The notes beneath the pieces were generated by a model that saw only the letters and a program-made list of their open reading frames with translations, did not search any database and was not told the origin of the DNA. A stretch of DNA of 64,000 nt from contig NZ_NFVA01000008.1 of the NCBI RefSeq assembly GCF_002264395.1, positions 62,001 through 126,000 of the forward strand. The letters are read 5' to 3'. The position numbers and the translations under genes are program-made. Positions 45,182-53,327 of this stretch are shown here, piece by piece; positions within the stretch are counted from its first letter, which is position 1; each line of letters opens with the position of its first letter. Origin of the DNA: Paenibacillus sp. VTT E-133291 (GTDB taxonomy: Bacteria; Bacillota; Bacilli; Paenibacillales; Paenibacillaceae).

Positions 45182-46501
45182 TTAGAATAAATTCATTAAA
45201 GAATCCTTTAGGTTATTGAAGAAATTTCCGATTGAACGGAGTATCAAAGTGAACCAGCTTGCTTTATCCACTTGGTTTTTAGACAACAAATTCATCTCTG
45301 ACTTGATCTCTTGACCTGTTTCATCTATATACGTAATTGTTGCTTTCCCAAGAACTGTTCCATCTGGAATAGGAGCTGTTCTTACAATTTCATCTACGAA
45401 TTCGGCAGTTATTGTTAATTTAGGGTTTGTTCCTTTAATGGTCATCAGAGTTAGGTCCTCCTCTGTCTCCAGACCTACTTCTTTTTCCTTGGCTTTAAAT
45501 ACTTTTACGGTTTCTAACCCTTCCAGAACCGTTCTCTCTGCAAGAATCGTCTTTCGTTCGAACTGGCCAAATCCATAATCGAGCAGTTTCCGAGTCTGAA
45601 CAAAACGCATGGACTCAGAAGCTGTTCCCATGACAACGCTAATTAGCCGCATACCATTCCGCTCGGCGGTGCCCGTAAAACAATAACCCGCTTGATCTGT
45701 GTAACCTGTCTTCATACCGTCCAGACCCTCGTAAGCATAGTTTTTAAGTGAGGTTATGGAAGAATTCCCCTCCAGCATCCAGTTGTAGTTAATGATCGGC
45801 TGGGCATCACGTGCCTTGAACTGGTATGAAGGAAGGCTGGAGATTTCGAAAAAATCGGGATGCTCGCGCTGTATGGCCAATGCCAGATAGGCGGCATCAC
45901 GTGCGGACATCACGGTCTCACCTTCAATTTCTGTGGGACGGTATTCTTCGCTCATATCCCCCCTGCCTAAACCGGTGGCATTAATAAAGTGGGCATTGGT
46001 TAACTGAAGTTCTTTTGCAGTAACGTTCATTCTCATGGCGAAGGCTTCTTCACTGCCGGCAATATGTTCAGCCAGTGCGATTGACGCATCATTAGCCGAC
46101 CCCACTGCCTTTGCCGTAAACAATTCTCTAACGGTATGTGTATCGCCTTCCGCTAGAAACACCTTGGATCCCACAGTATCCTGGGCTCTTTTTGAAACGG
46201 CCACCTGATCCTCCCAGTTTAACCGTCCGCCCTTGATTTCGGAAAGCACGATGTACTCCGTCATCATCTTAGACATGCTGGCTGGCGGATAGGCGATATC
46301 TGCGTTCGCCTGGTATAAGATCTGTCCTGTCTCTACTTCAAGAAGGATGGCCGATTTGGCCTGTAGCGATAGACTTCGGACAGGTGCGGGTGTATGGGCG
46401 TTAGCTGATACAACGGCGTAGGGTCCTGTGTAAAAGGCTGCCCATAAGCTGACAAACACTAGAGCTGGGATCACGTATGTTTTAATTTTTGAGGTTAACA
46501 C
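45182..46501 (-). CDS. D-alanyl-D-alanine carboxypeptidase (DacA/PBP5-type)
   Basis: 439 residues. N-terminal signal (YVIPALVFVSLWAAFYTG), SxxK in PPASMSKMMTEYIVL, SxN-type SANDASIALAEH, and KTG in GLDGMKTGYTDQAG; a C-terminal PBP5-type beta domain and an amphipathic membrane-anchoring tail (SIGNFFNNLKDSLMNLF). Removes the terminal D-Ala of peptidoglycan peptides. GTG start behind AAAGGAGTG, 21 bp after the C39 peptidase gene, so the two are cotranscribed. Confidence 0.92.
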   Translation of the reverse strand: MLTSKIKTYVIPALVFVSLWAAFYTGPYAVVSANAHTPAPVRSLSLQAKSAILLEVETGQILYQANADIAYPPASMSKMMTEYIVLSEIKGGRLNWEDQVAVSKRAQDTVGSKVFLAEGDTHTVRELFTAKAVGSANDASIALAEHIAGSEEAFAMRMNVTAKELQLTNAHFINATGLGRGDMSEEYRPTEIEGETVMSARDAAYLALAIQREHPDFFEISSLPSYQFKARDAQPIINYNWMLEGNSSITSLKNYAYEGLDGMKTGYTDQAGYCFTGTAERNGMRLISVVMGTASESMRFVQTRKLLDYGFGQFERKTILAERTVLEGLETVKVFKAKEKEVGLETEEDLTLMTIKGTNPKLTITAEFVDEIVRTAPIPDGTVLGKATITYIDETGQEIKSEMNLLSKNQVDKASWFTLILRSIGNFFNNLKDSLMNLF

Positions 46502-46522
46502 TTGATGTACACTCCTTTAGTC

Positions 46523-47575
46523 TCAATTCGAATAAGTAATGGCTTGTCTGCCCATTTGCTCCCATGCTTCACGAAACGAGTTGATCTTCACTTTACGGTT
46601 AATCACTTCGGTCAAAGGGTCATTGAAGTAAATGTAGCGTTCATCATAGCCCGTTAGGAGCACGGAATGCTCTTTGTAGGTAATCTTGATTGGACCACTT
46701 GGGGTATCCCACTCTTCAAACATCTCAATAGGCAACGAAGTGAAATAAGTATTGGCTATAACCCACACAGGCTTCCCTTGAGTGAGAGTAACCAGCATAT
46801 CGTCAAAGCTGCTGCCAGTCATATCAATGATCTGCCCAGGCAAATACATCTCAGCCAGATCTTTAATCGGCCCGTGGTAGACGCCGTATCCCGGATTATC
46901 ATAGGAGTACATATCGCCGACAAAGCCATCGTAAGGATTGCCAAATGTAACTGAACCATTAATCTTGGAATACGGTGTCGGATCTTTGCGAATTTGTTTT
47001 GCAAGTATCATTTTATCCGCCTCGATTCCAGCATGTTTTAGTAGCATCGCAAGACTCGTCACCTCACAACCCCGCGGCAGCTCCGGCATTTGGTTAACTA
47101 GTACGGCATCAAGGGGCTGGACCTGAGCCGGCAATGGTTGTAGGGTCCATATTGTCTTTTCACTGCTGACATGGTACACACGAGTTCCCAGATTACCTCT
47201 GGCGAACTGTACAGCCTCTGCGTATTCTGAAAAATCAGCCACAAGTATTTCACTCTGGTATACCAAATACGGACGGTAATTGTTCCACAGTAAAGCATTA
47301 GATCCCTTTTCTCGGACTGATGCTAATCGAGTGGATTCAGCATAATTAATAGCTTCTCCTAGCGTAGTATAGCTGTTTACAAATGTAGACCCGCTATACA
47401 CAGCAAAAGTGTTGTCTGCTTCTTTCTCTAATTCATTCACATATGAAGATTCGCTTTGCGGCATAACAAGCTCTTTGGGTTGAAGCAAACGTTCAGTTAC
47501 GATAACTGCGATTAAGACGATTAACACTAACATGAAATGCTGTAACCAAGCCTTGTTCTTATTTTGTTTTGGCAA
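46523..47575 (-). CDS. C39-like (C39_2) peptidase, membrane-anchored
   Basis: 350 residues. N-terminal anchor helix (FMLVLIVLIAVIVTERLL), a repeat-like middle (YVNELEKEADNTFAVYSG), then the papain-like C39_2 domain with Cys in MPELPRGCEVTSLAMLLKH, His in YKEHSVLLTGYD and IYFNDPL. TTG start behind GATAGGTGG. Extracellular cysteine peptidase of unknown substrate. It lies between a PBP and a D,D-carboxypeptidase, suggesting a cell-wall role. Confidence 0.88.
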   Translation of the reverse strand: MPKQNKNKAWLQHFMLVLIVLIAVIVTERLLQPKELVMPQSESSYVNELEKEADNTFAVYSGSTFVNSYTTLGEAINYAESTRLASVREKGSNALLWNNYRPYLVYQSEILVADFSEYAEAVQFARGNLGTRVYHVSSEKTIWTLQPLPAQVQPLDAVLVNQMPELPRGCEVTSLAMLLKHAGIEADKMILAKQIRKDPTPYSKINGSVTFGNPYDGFVGDMYSYDNPGYGVYHGPIKDLAEMYLPGQIIDMTGSSFDDMLVTLTQGKPVWVIANTYFTSLPIEMFEEWDTPSGPIKITYKEHSVLLTGYDERYIYFNDPLTEVINRKVKINSFREAWEQMGRQAITYSN

Positions 47576-47626
47576 TCAAAACCACCTATCTTTGCAGTGT
47601 AATGAGCGTACATCTCTAAGGGTAAC

Positions 47627-47680
47627 GATGGACTTTGTAGATATTGTGAAGGAATTATTACAACATCTTTTCCGGGGGGA
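47627..47680 (-). promoter_or_regulatory. Conserved upstream box, copy A (C39 peptidase)
   Basis: A 54-bp block 52 bp upstream of the C39 peptidase start that recurs at 49917-49969 upstream of the PBP gene. The shared core TATTACAACATCTTTTC and TTGTGAAG are identical, with GATGGA and GGGGGA at the edges. Probably a common regulator-binding site or promoter element. Confidence 0.6.
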
Positions 47681-47702
47681 GCCCGAGTGATTTTTAGTAA
47701 TA

Positions 47703-47727
47703 AAAAAACCGCGATTTACGCGGTTTT
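47703..47727 (-). terminator. Rho-independent terminator after PBP gene
   Basis: On the minus strand AAAACCGCG / CGCGGTTTT with TAAAT loop and a T-rich tail, 50-75 bp after the PBP stop. Confidence 0.85.
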
Positions 47728-47778
47728 CATAAAGAGTCTGCATTTGTGTTCTTATCTTGAGGTCTTTCAGATCACTGG

Positions 47779-49785
47779 TCAACTTTGTGGCGACATAGTT
47801 AATCCGAACACCGCATCATAAGCATCAAAAATTTTCCGTGCAATGGGAGCTGCACTTTGTGAACCGTAACCACCTTCAGGAACGACAACAGCAACTACAA
47901 GCTTCGGATTTTCTCTTGGTGCAAAGGCGATGAAAACTCCGTTCTCCACATTTATAGCTTGACCATTCTTATAAATCGTTTGTTGGGATGTTCCGGTCTT
48001 TCTGGCGAAATCATAAGGAAACCCTTGAAATGCGCTGTCTACATTCGTAGCCATTCCACGGTGAATCGTTTGCCATAACTCATCTTCGTACGAAACCTCG
48101 TTTAAGATTTTCGGCTCAATGGTTTGAATGACACTTCCGTTAGTATCTCGGATTTCTTTAACGAGATGAGGCTCCATTCGTTTACCTTTGTTGGCAAGCA
48201 TCACTGTATATTGTGCAAGTTGCAACGCTGTATATTTACCCTGCTGCCCGAACGAAGCGAAAGCCATACTTGAAAGCTGAGATTGGTTTTTCTGGTTATA
48301 TTCAATTCGTCCTCTAAACTCTCGCGGCAAATCTACCCCGGTTTCCACTCCTAGACCGAATTCTTTCATATATTTATCCCAGACTTCCACTGACTGATCT
48401 GCGTATTTCCTCCACAATTGTTCGCCAATTAAGTCAACCATAAATGCATTGGATGAATTCTTAATTGCAGTTACAGGAGTCAACAAGCCAAAAGCTTTGC
48501 CTCCCGAATTACGGACTCTTGAATTATCCCTACCGAATTCAGCATATCCTTGATCCATATACGTAGTACCTGGTGTGATTAAGCCTTCATTAAGTCCGAT
48601 TAGAACACTGAGCGGTTTTATCGTTGAACCTAGGAGCACAGTGGATTCAGGATGCTGTCCTGAATCATTTGGTGGAAAAGACTCCACTGTTCCATTGCGA
48701 TAAATATACTTGATCTTCTCATAATCCCAAGGGGCATTAGGATCATAATCTGGCATACTTGCCATAGCGATTATGTTTCCGGTTTCCACCTCCATGGCAA
48801 CTGCATAGCCCGTCTTCGCGTTGGGGTGGAGCTTCCCGGATACGGGCGTTCGCTGCAACCATTGCAACTGATCTATGATAGCTTGTTCAGTCTTCATTTG
48901 AACTGTTTTATTAAGAGTGGAGACGAGATCGTATCCTTTGATCGGCGGTTGTGTAACAGGCAGCGAACCCTCTTCCGGCAAATTAACGGCATTAATAGCA
49001 ATTTGCTTAAAACCATTTTTTCCGCGCAGCAAATCCTGATACTGCATTTCCAGTCCTGATACGCCTACATCTTCGAGTTCAGAGTAGATCAGTCCAGGAT
49101 CCGTTTGTTCGGCATTCAATCTATCGAGTTCTTTATACTTGACAGTGGTCTTTGATGTTTTGAAGGATTTCAGATATCCGATCGCCTGAACGGCTATTGT
49201 ATCCGGGTCGTATTTTCTGATCGTCTCTTCTACGACTGACACACCGGGATATTCCATTTTATTCTCCATAAAATAAGCTACTTCTTGATTCGAAAGTCCG
49301 CTTTTTATGAGTCTGGGAGTATAGCCAAGGGCCTGTTTATACTCTAAGTCCATAGCTTCGATAATTTGTTCTACACTATAATCAGCGGTGTTTATATTTT
49401 TTAACTGCTGGAAGACTTTACTCAGTTTCTCTGCTAACTCCAAAATCTCTTTTCGATTAGGGTTTGGTGACCCTCCGCTCTGTTCACTATAGTTCTTAAA
49501 TAAAGTAATATACAAGGAGTACGAGGGTTCAGAATAAGCCAGCTTCGTTTGCCCAGTAGAATCATATATCGTCCCACGAACAGGGAGTAAAGGAGCCGTC
49601 CTTGTTACACTGATATTCTCTTGCTCAGCCATTACAGGTCCTTCCACAAATTGTAGAACTGTCAATTGAATGAGTAGAATTGAAAAGATTATGAATACGC
49701 CAAAAAAGAAAATATTAATACGTAGATGCAGATGATTCTTGGGATTTGAATTTTTCTTTATGCTGAAATTAAACTTTGTCATCAC
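47779..49785 (-). CDS. Class B penicillin-binding protein (peptidoglycan D,D-transpeptidase, PBP2/MrdA-like)
   Basis: 668 residues. TM helix ~23-45, then the PBP dimerisation domain (VTRTAPLLPVRGTIYDSTGQ) and the transpeptidase domain with SxxK in LLGSTIKPLSV, SxN in KNSSNAFMVD and KTG in ARKTGTSQQT. Cross-links peptidoglycan at the outer membrane face. No PASTA domains. Encoded alone, away from rodA and mre genes, with its own copy of the conserved upstream box, so it may be an inducible or resistance-type accessory PBP. Confidence 0.9.
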   Translation of the reverse strand: MMTKFNFSIKKNSNPKNHLHLRINIFFFGVFIIFSILLIQLTVLQFVEGPVMAEQENISVTRTAPLLPVRGTIYDSTGQTKLAYSEPSYSLYITLFKNYSEQSGGSPNPNRKEILELAEKLSKVFQQLKNINTADYSVEQIIEAMDLEYKQALGYTPRLIKSGLSNQEVAYFMENKMEYPGVSVVEETIRKYDPDTIAVQAIGYLKSFKTSKTTVKYKELDRLNAEQTDPGLIYSELEDVGVSGLEMQYQDLLRGKNGFKQIAINAVNLPEEGSLPVTQPPIKGYDLVSTLNKTVQMKTEQAIIDQLQWLQRTPVSGKLHPNAKTGYAVAMEVETGNIIAMASMPDYDPNAPWDYEKIKYIYRNGTVESFPPNDSGQHPESTVLLGSTIKPLSVLIGLNEGLITPGTTYMDQGYAEFGRDNSRVRNSGGKAFGLLTPVTAIKNSSNAFMVDLIGEQLWRKYADQSVEVWDKYMKEFGLGVETGVDLPREFRGRIEYNQKNQSQLSSMAFASFGQQGKYTALQLAQYTVMLANKGKRMEPHLVKEIRDTNGSVIQTIEPKILNEVSYEDELWQTIHRGMATNVDSAFQGFPYDFARKTGTSQQTIYKNGQAINVENGVFIAFAPRENPKLVVAVVVPEGGYGSQSAAPIARKIFDAYDAVFGLTMSPQS

Positions 49786-49916
49786 ATTTCCTCACTATAG
49801 TATAGAGTTTCATGAAGCTTAGGTGAGGTCAGGACAGCTCTTAAAGTCCATAGTAAAACTATCTTTCCACCTCCTTAGTTGGCCTAAATAACTAACCTCT
49901 ATTTACAATAGTAGGA

Positions 49917-49969
49917 GATGGATTTGAAGATCTTGTGAAGAAAGTATTACAACATCTTTTCTTGGGGGA
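49917..49969 (-). promoter_or_regulatory. Conserved upstream box, copy B (PBP gene)
   Basis: Second copy of the block at 47627-47680, lying ~130 bp upstream of the PBP start on the same strand. Identical over TATTACAACATCTTTTC and TTGTGAAG. Supports joint control of the PBP and C39/DacA units. Confidence 0.6.
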
Positions 49970-50190
49970 ATAAGAGAAGAGTGAGAGATCACCCGACTTA
50001 CCAAACCATGACGTACAACTGGATGGTTTAAGTGCTTTTATGTTATACTCCTTCGTATATATTTCGAGGGGGGGCTGAACAATAATGGGAAGGCGATTTT
50101 GCAAATGGATTGTGCTCCTGAATTGATCCGCCTCAGACGGTACTTTTGTTAAACCCATTAGCGGATTAAGAAGTGTAATCTGACTACAAT

Positions 50191-50922
50191 TTGGAGGTGA
50201 GTCCCTCTTTGAGATGGGAAGGATTGGACTTAATAACGATCATGAATTTATTTATTCTTGCAGTGTTAATTGTATTGACAGCTTTTTTTGTAGCATCGGA
50301 ATTTGCTGCCGTTAAAATCCGAATGTCACGGATAGAACAATTGATTGATGAAGGAAATAAAAAGGCTATTATTGCTAAAAAAGTCGTCGGTGATCTGGAT
50401 TATTATCTATCCGCGTGTCAGCTCGGGATTACAGTTACAGCTCTAGGACTTGGAGCTATTGGCAAGCCCACAGTAGAACGTATTTTGTATCCGGTTTTCG
50501 ATTTATTTAATTTATCCGAAGCGAGCGCTTCCGTAGCGTCCTATGCGATTGCATTTATTTTTGTTACCTTTCTACATGTGGTTGTCGGGGAGATGGCGCC
50601 GAAGACGCTTGCCATCCAGTTCGCCGAGAAGCTGACGCTGCTTCTCTCACCTCCGCTGTATTGGTTCGGCAAAATCATGCATCCTTTTATTGTGGCGTTG
50701 AATGGAACATCGCGGGTAATTCTTCGTCTGTTTGGAGTCAAACCTGTCGGGCATGAAGAGCATTACTCGGAAGAAGAAGTGCGGATCATTATGGCCCAAA
50801 GTTTCGAAGGCGGTGAGCTGAATGAAACTAAGCTGGAATATCAAAACCACTTCCTTAATCTTATCTCTTCTTCTGGCTCCCACAATCGTAGAAACAAAAC
50901 CACCGTAGCTCCCACAGACTAG
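50191..50922 (+). pseudogene. CNNM-domain (CorC family) protein, truncated
   Basis: Only the CNNM half of a CorC-family protein is left: IVLTAFFVASEFAAVKIRMS, SACQLGITVTALGLGAIGKP, TFLHVVVGEMAPKTLAIQF, then SEEEVRIIMAQSFEGGELNETKLEY near residue 217. There the family sequence should run on to the MVPRT motif and CBS domains but instead changes to an unrelated tail. The break at ~50850 coincides with the end of a gene fragment on the other strand, marking a recombination junction. The true start is probably the TTG at 50224 or the ATG at 50242. Confidence 0.85.
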
Positions 50923-51045
50923 ATAAATTCTACTCTCACTTTCAAAGGTCAATTTCTTTAAGGTAACAATGACAGCCTCTAAATTCTCTGCCTCTGTCAT
51001 AACAGACTGAAAAAAAACGACTAAACTTTCTAAATACTTTATCAC
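50845..51045 (-). pseudogene. N-terminal fragment of an unrecognised gene
   Basis: Minus-strand frame from a GTG at 51045 whose first ~67 residues look genuine (SVMTEAENLEAVIVTLKKLT, SESRIYLVCGSYGGFVS). From ~50845 onward it is merely the complement of corC. Both genes are cut at the same point, so the remainder was lost when the segments were joined. No family recognised. Confidence 0.5.
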
Positions 51046-51169
51046 ATCCTATTTTGCTTAATATCAAATCGGCAAAGAGACCAATTTCTTGTCTTCAGAC
51101 ACTTTCTAGGTTTTATAGTAGATGACAACATTATGATTTGTACTTTTCACCTTACTTCGAACATTAAAA

Positions 51170-51200
51170 CAAAAAAGCATCACCTTAAGGAGATGCTTTA
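51170..51200 (-). terminator. rRNA operon terminator
   Basis: On the minus strand AAAGCATCTCCTTAAGGTGATGCTTTTTT: AGCATC / GATGCT stem and six T residues directly after the 5S gene. Confidence 0.85.
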
Positions 51201-51205
51201 GATTA

Positions 51206-51318
51206 GCTTGGCGTCGATCTAGTCTCAAGTCCTTTCGCCAAGTACCACCGGCGGTGGAAGGCTAAAAAGGTCGTGTTCGGGATGGGTACGCGTGGAACCC
51301 CTCTGCTATGCCACCAAA
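51206..51318 (-). rRNA. rrf: 5S rRNA (divergent, possibly non-functional)
   Basis: Minus-strand sequence begins TTTGGTGGCATAG and contains the near-universal 5S block GGGGTTCCACGCGTACCC followed by ATCCCGAACACG, and ends GCCAAGC. The 5-prime half is very well conserved; the 3-prime half (around 51211-51240) departs from the Bacillales consensus, and the ~113 nt length is slightly short. It lies next to a 23S remnant, so it may be a decaying copy. Confidence 0.8.
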
Positions 51319-51444
51319 CATGCGTCTGTGAAACAGACCTGTCGCTAGAAATTGGGTTCATCACGGATGTTTAAATGAATTTCGGTGTGTACAGGCGTAA
51401 TCACCTGAAAACTGAATCCTAAACAAATCTGTGTTTTATTTTTT

Positions 51445-51580
51445 GGATAAGCCATAGTGCGATTAGTATTGGTTGCTCCATGCATTGCCGCACTTCCACC
51501 TCCAAGCTATCTACCTCGTCGGTCTTCAAGGGGTCTTACCTGCTCGTAAGGAGTGACTCACGCTTAGAATGGTATGCTTA
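51445..51580 (-). rRNA. rrl: 23S rRNA, 3-prime end fragment only
   Basis: From 51445 upward the complement matches the last ~100 nt of 23S rRNA: GGATAAGCC, GATTAGTATTGGT, CTCCATGCATTGCCGCACTT, CACCTCC, CTATCTACCTCGTC, CTTCAAGGGGTCTTAC (as read on the plus strand). Beyond ~51540 similarity fades (only TCACGCTTAGA remains), and from ~51600 the sequence belongs to the defence genes. The rest of the 23S and the 16S are absent, so the operon is broken here. Confidence 0.78.
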
Positions 51581-51638
51581 TGAGGGTTAACTACGGTCCG
51601 ATCGCTAGACAACAATTTGTAAATGCATTTACTAAGAC

Positions 51639-53327
51639 TTATGTTAGAGGATGGATTTTGCAAAGTTTGCTTAGTTTTTTTGTAGCATTTAGAGACAAAC
51701 TTGGTACACAAAAAAACAGATTAGACTTTGCTCTGCTTGCAGCCACATAATAAACTCGGTGGTCTTCTTTTGAAATCACATCAGGATTTAAAAGAAATCC
51801 CAATTCTCTCTTTTCTGAGTAATTTTGCTTATGCGGAAGAATATTCACTAATACATTCTCAAATTCATTTCCCTTTGCCTGATGTATGGTTCGATCTTTA
51901 CCAACAATGTCTTGGCTTGATATTAATAAAGCGAGTTCTGAATACTTCTTATTTTTATAGAACTCCTCTATTTTTGTTGGAATTTCCCTTTTGGAAATAA
52001 CAGGTATATTGATGCTTAGAGTCAAAATTTTCTCATATAGTTTTTGGATTGGTTGATCATTAAATTTGCTATAGTCAGTTAATAATTGCTGGATGATCTC
52101 CAATCCTTTTCTTTCATTGATTATTTGATTGGAAATCTTATTTATCTCCTGAATTGCTTTTTTAAAGTTGGAAAGGCGTGCATATTCTATTGCTTTAATA
52201 ATGGGAACTATGATTTTTCTTCGTTCATTAGAGCTATCATTATTGGTGAAAATAGATTCGAGTGTTTCGGATCTGATATTGTCCGTATAATCTATCTTAT
52301 CTCTTATAGAATTAGCCCTTTTATTAGAAAAAGAGAGTGTATAAAGTTCTTCTTCACTATTGAGATTGAGTGAATCTTCAATATATTTTACTGCGTTCAA
52401 GGGGTGCCCGATAAGAATAGTCGGCAAATTCCCTTGTTTATTATTAGGGCTTTTTTGAAAAATATTAGGTCGAATTGAATTTAACAAATCTATGATCTGT
52501 ACTGTACTTCTATGGTTGTCTTCCATCTTGTAGTTTACATTGTTTTCTAGATTGAATTCCTCAAATTGTATAATATCAGAACCTTGAAAACTGTAAATTG
52601 ATTGAGCTGAATCTCCAATAACTCCAATAATCGTTTCTTTTTCTGCAATCAGTTTTATGATTTTTGTTTGTATAGGAGATGTGTCTTGAAACTCATCAAT
52701 AAAAATATATGGGAATTTAGAACGAATGACTCTTAAAACATCTGGATTTAAAATCATTATTTCCCATGATAGGGCTAGAATGTCTTCATAATGAAGGATT
52801 CCCTTTTCCCAAAACATCTGTTTGTATCTATACAGGTTTTCGTGCATGTCTGCTTTTCTGCCTTTGATGTGAAGCTTACAAACATTATCATTATCAATAA
52901 ACCAAAAGGATTCCTTTGTTACTTCAACGTTAGATAGTCTGTATCTATATTCCAATCCACTTTGTTTAAAAAAACCTGATATTAAGTGTTCACTAGGTCC
53001 CTTAACTTTATGAATATTAATATTATGTTTCTTACTAACTAAAGATAAGAATGGCTTTACTACATGCAGAAATAAAAAACTATGAATAGTACATACTTCG
53101 ACGTGATCATGCCCATTAGGGAGTCTTTTTAAAATAGTTTCTACGCCAGTATTAGTATAGGTAATACATGCTATTTTTTTATTTCGACCTAGTCGCTGAG
53201 ATTGATGCAGTATATTCTGAATATGGTTTATTAGAAATCTTGTTTTACCAGCCCCGGGCCCTGCTACGACTTTAAAGTGAGTTTCAATTGGAATTGTAGA
53301 GTCGGCAGATATTAATTCGAAATCCAT
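51639..53327 (-). CDS. gajB: UvrD/Rep-like SF1 helicase, GajB of a Gabija-like system
   Basis: 562 residues. Walker A VVAGPGAGKTRFLINHI (~20-36), motif Ia CITYTN, motif II FIDEFQDTSPIQTKII, motif III GVIGDSAQSIYSFQG, motif V/VI HQAKGNEFENV and YYVAASRAKSNLF. In Gabija, GajB senses DNA termini and works with the GajA nuclease. It overlaps gajA by 16 bp, the standard order. Slightly longer than the Bacillus cereus protein. The low GC and the rRNA fragment just downstream point to acquisition. Confidence 0.87.
   Translation of the reverse strand: MDFELISADSTIPIETHFKVVAGPGAGKTRFLINHIQNILHQSQRLGRNKKIACITYTNTGVETILKRLPNGHDHVEVCTIHSFLFLHVVKPFLSLVSKKHNINIHKVKGPSEHLISGFFKQSGLEYRYRLSNVEVTKESFWFIDNDNVCKLHIKGRKADMHENLYRYKQMFWEKGILHYEDILALSWEIMILNPDVLRVIRSKFPYIFIDEFQDTSPIQTKIIKLIAEKETIIGVIGDSAQSIYSFQGSDIIQFEEFNLENNVNYKMEDNHRSTVQIIDLLNSIRPNIFQKSPNNKQGNLPTILIGHPLNAVKYIEDSLNLNSEEELYTLSFSNKRANSIRDKIDYTDNIRSETLESIFTNNDSSNERRKIIVPIIKAIEYARLSNFKKAIQEINKISNQIINERKGLEIIQQLLTDYSKFNDQPIQKLYEKILTLSINIPVISKREIPTKIEEFYKNKKYSELALLISSQDIVGKDRTIHQAKGNEFENVLVNILPHKQNYSEKRELGFLLNPDVISKEDHRVYYVAASRAKSNLFFCVPSLSLNATKKLSKLCKIHPLT

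Noticed and set aside
49892..50158. Minus-strand ORF through the conserved upstream box, sharing KRCCN with a similar ORF at 47576-47782
   Set aside because: The shared residues come from the repeated DNA block; the two frames diverge at once on both sides and lack start signals, so a regulatory repeat is the better reading.
50080..50190. Possible metal riboswitch ahead of the truncated corC
   Set aside because: The leader is long enough, but I could not find the conserved core of the M-box, yybP or other known classes.
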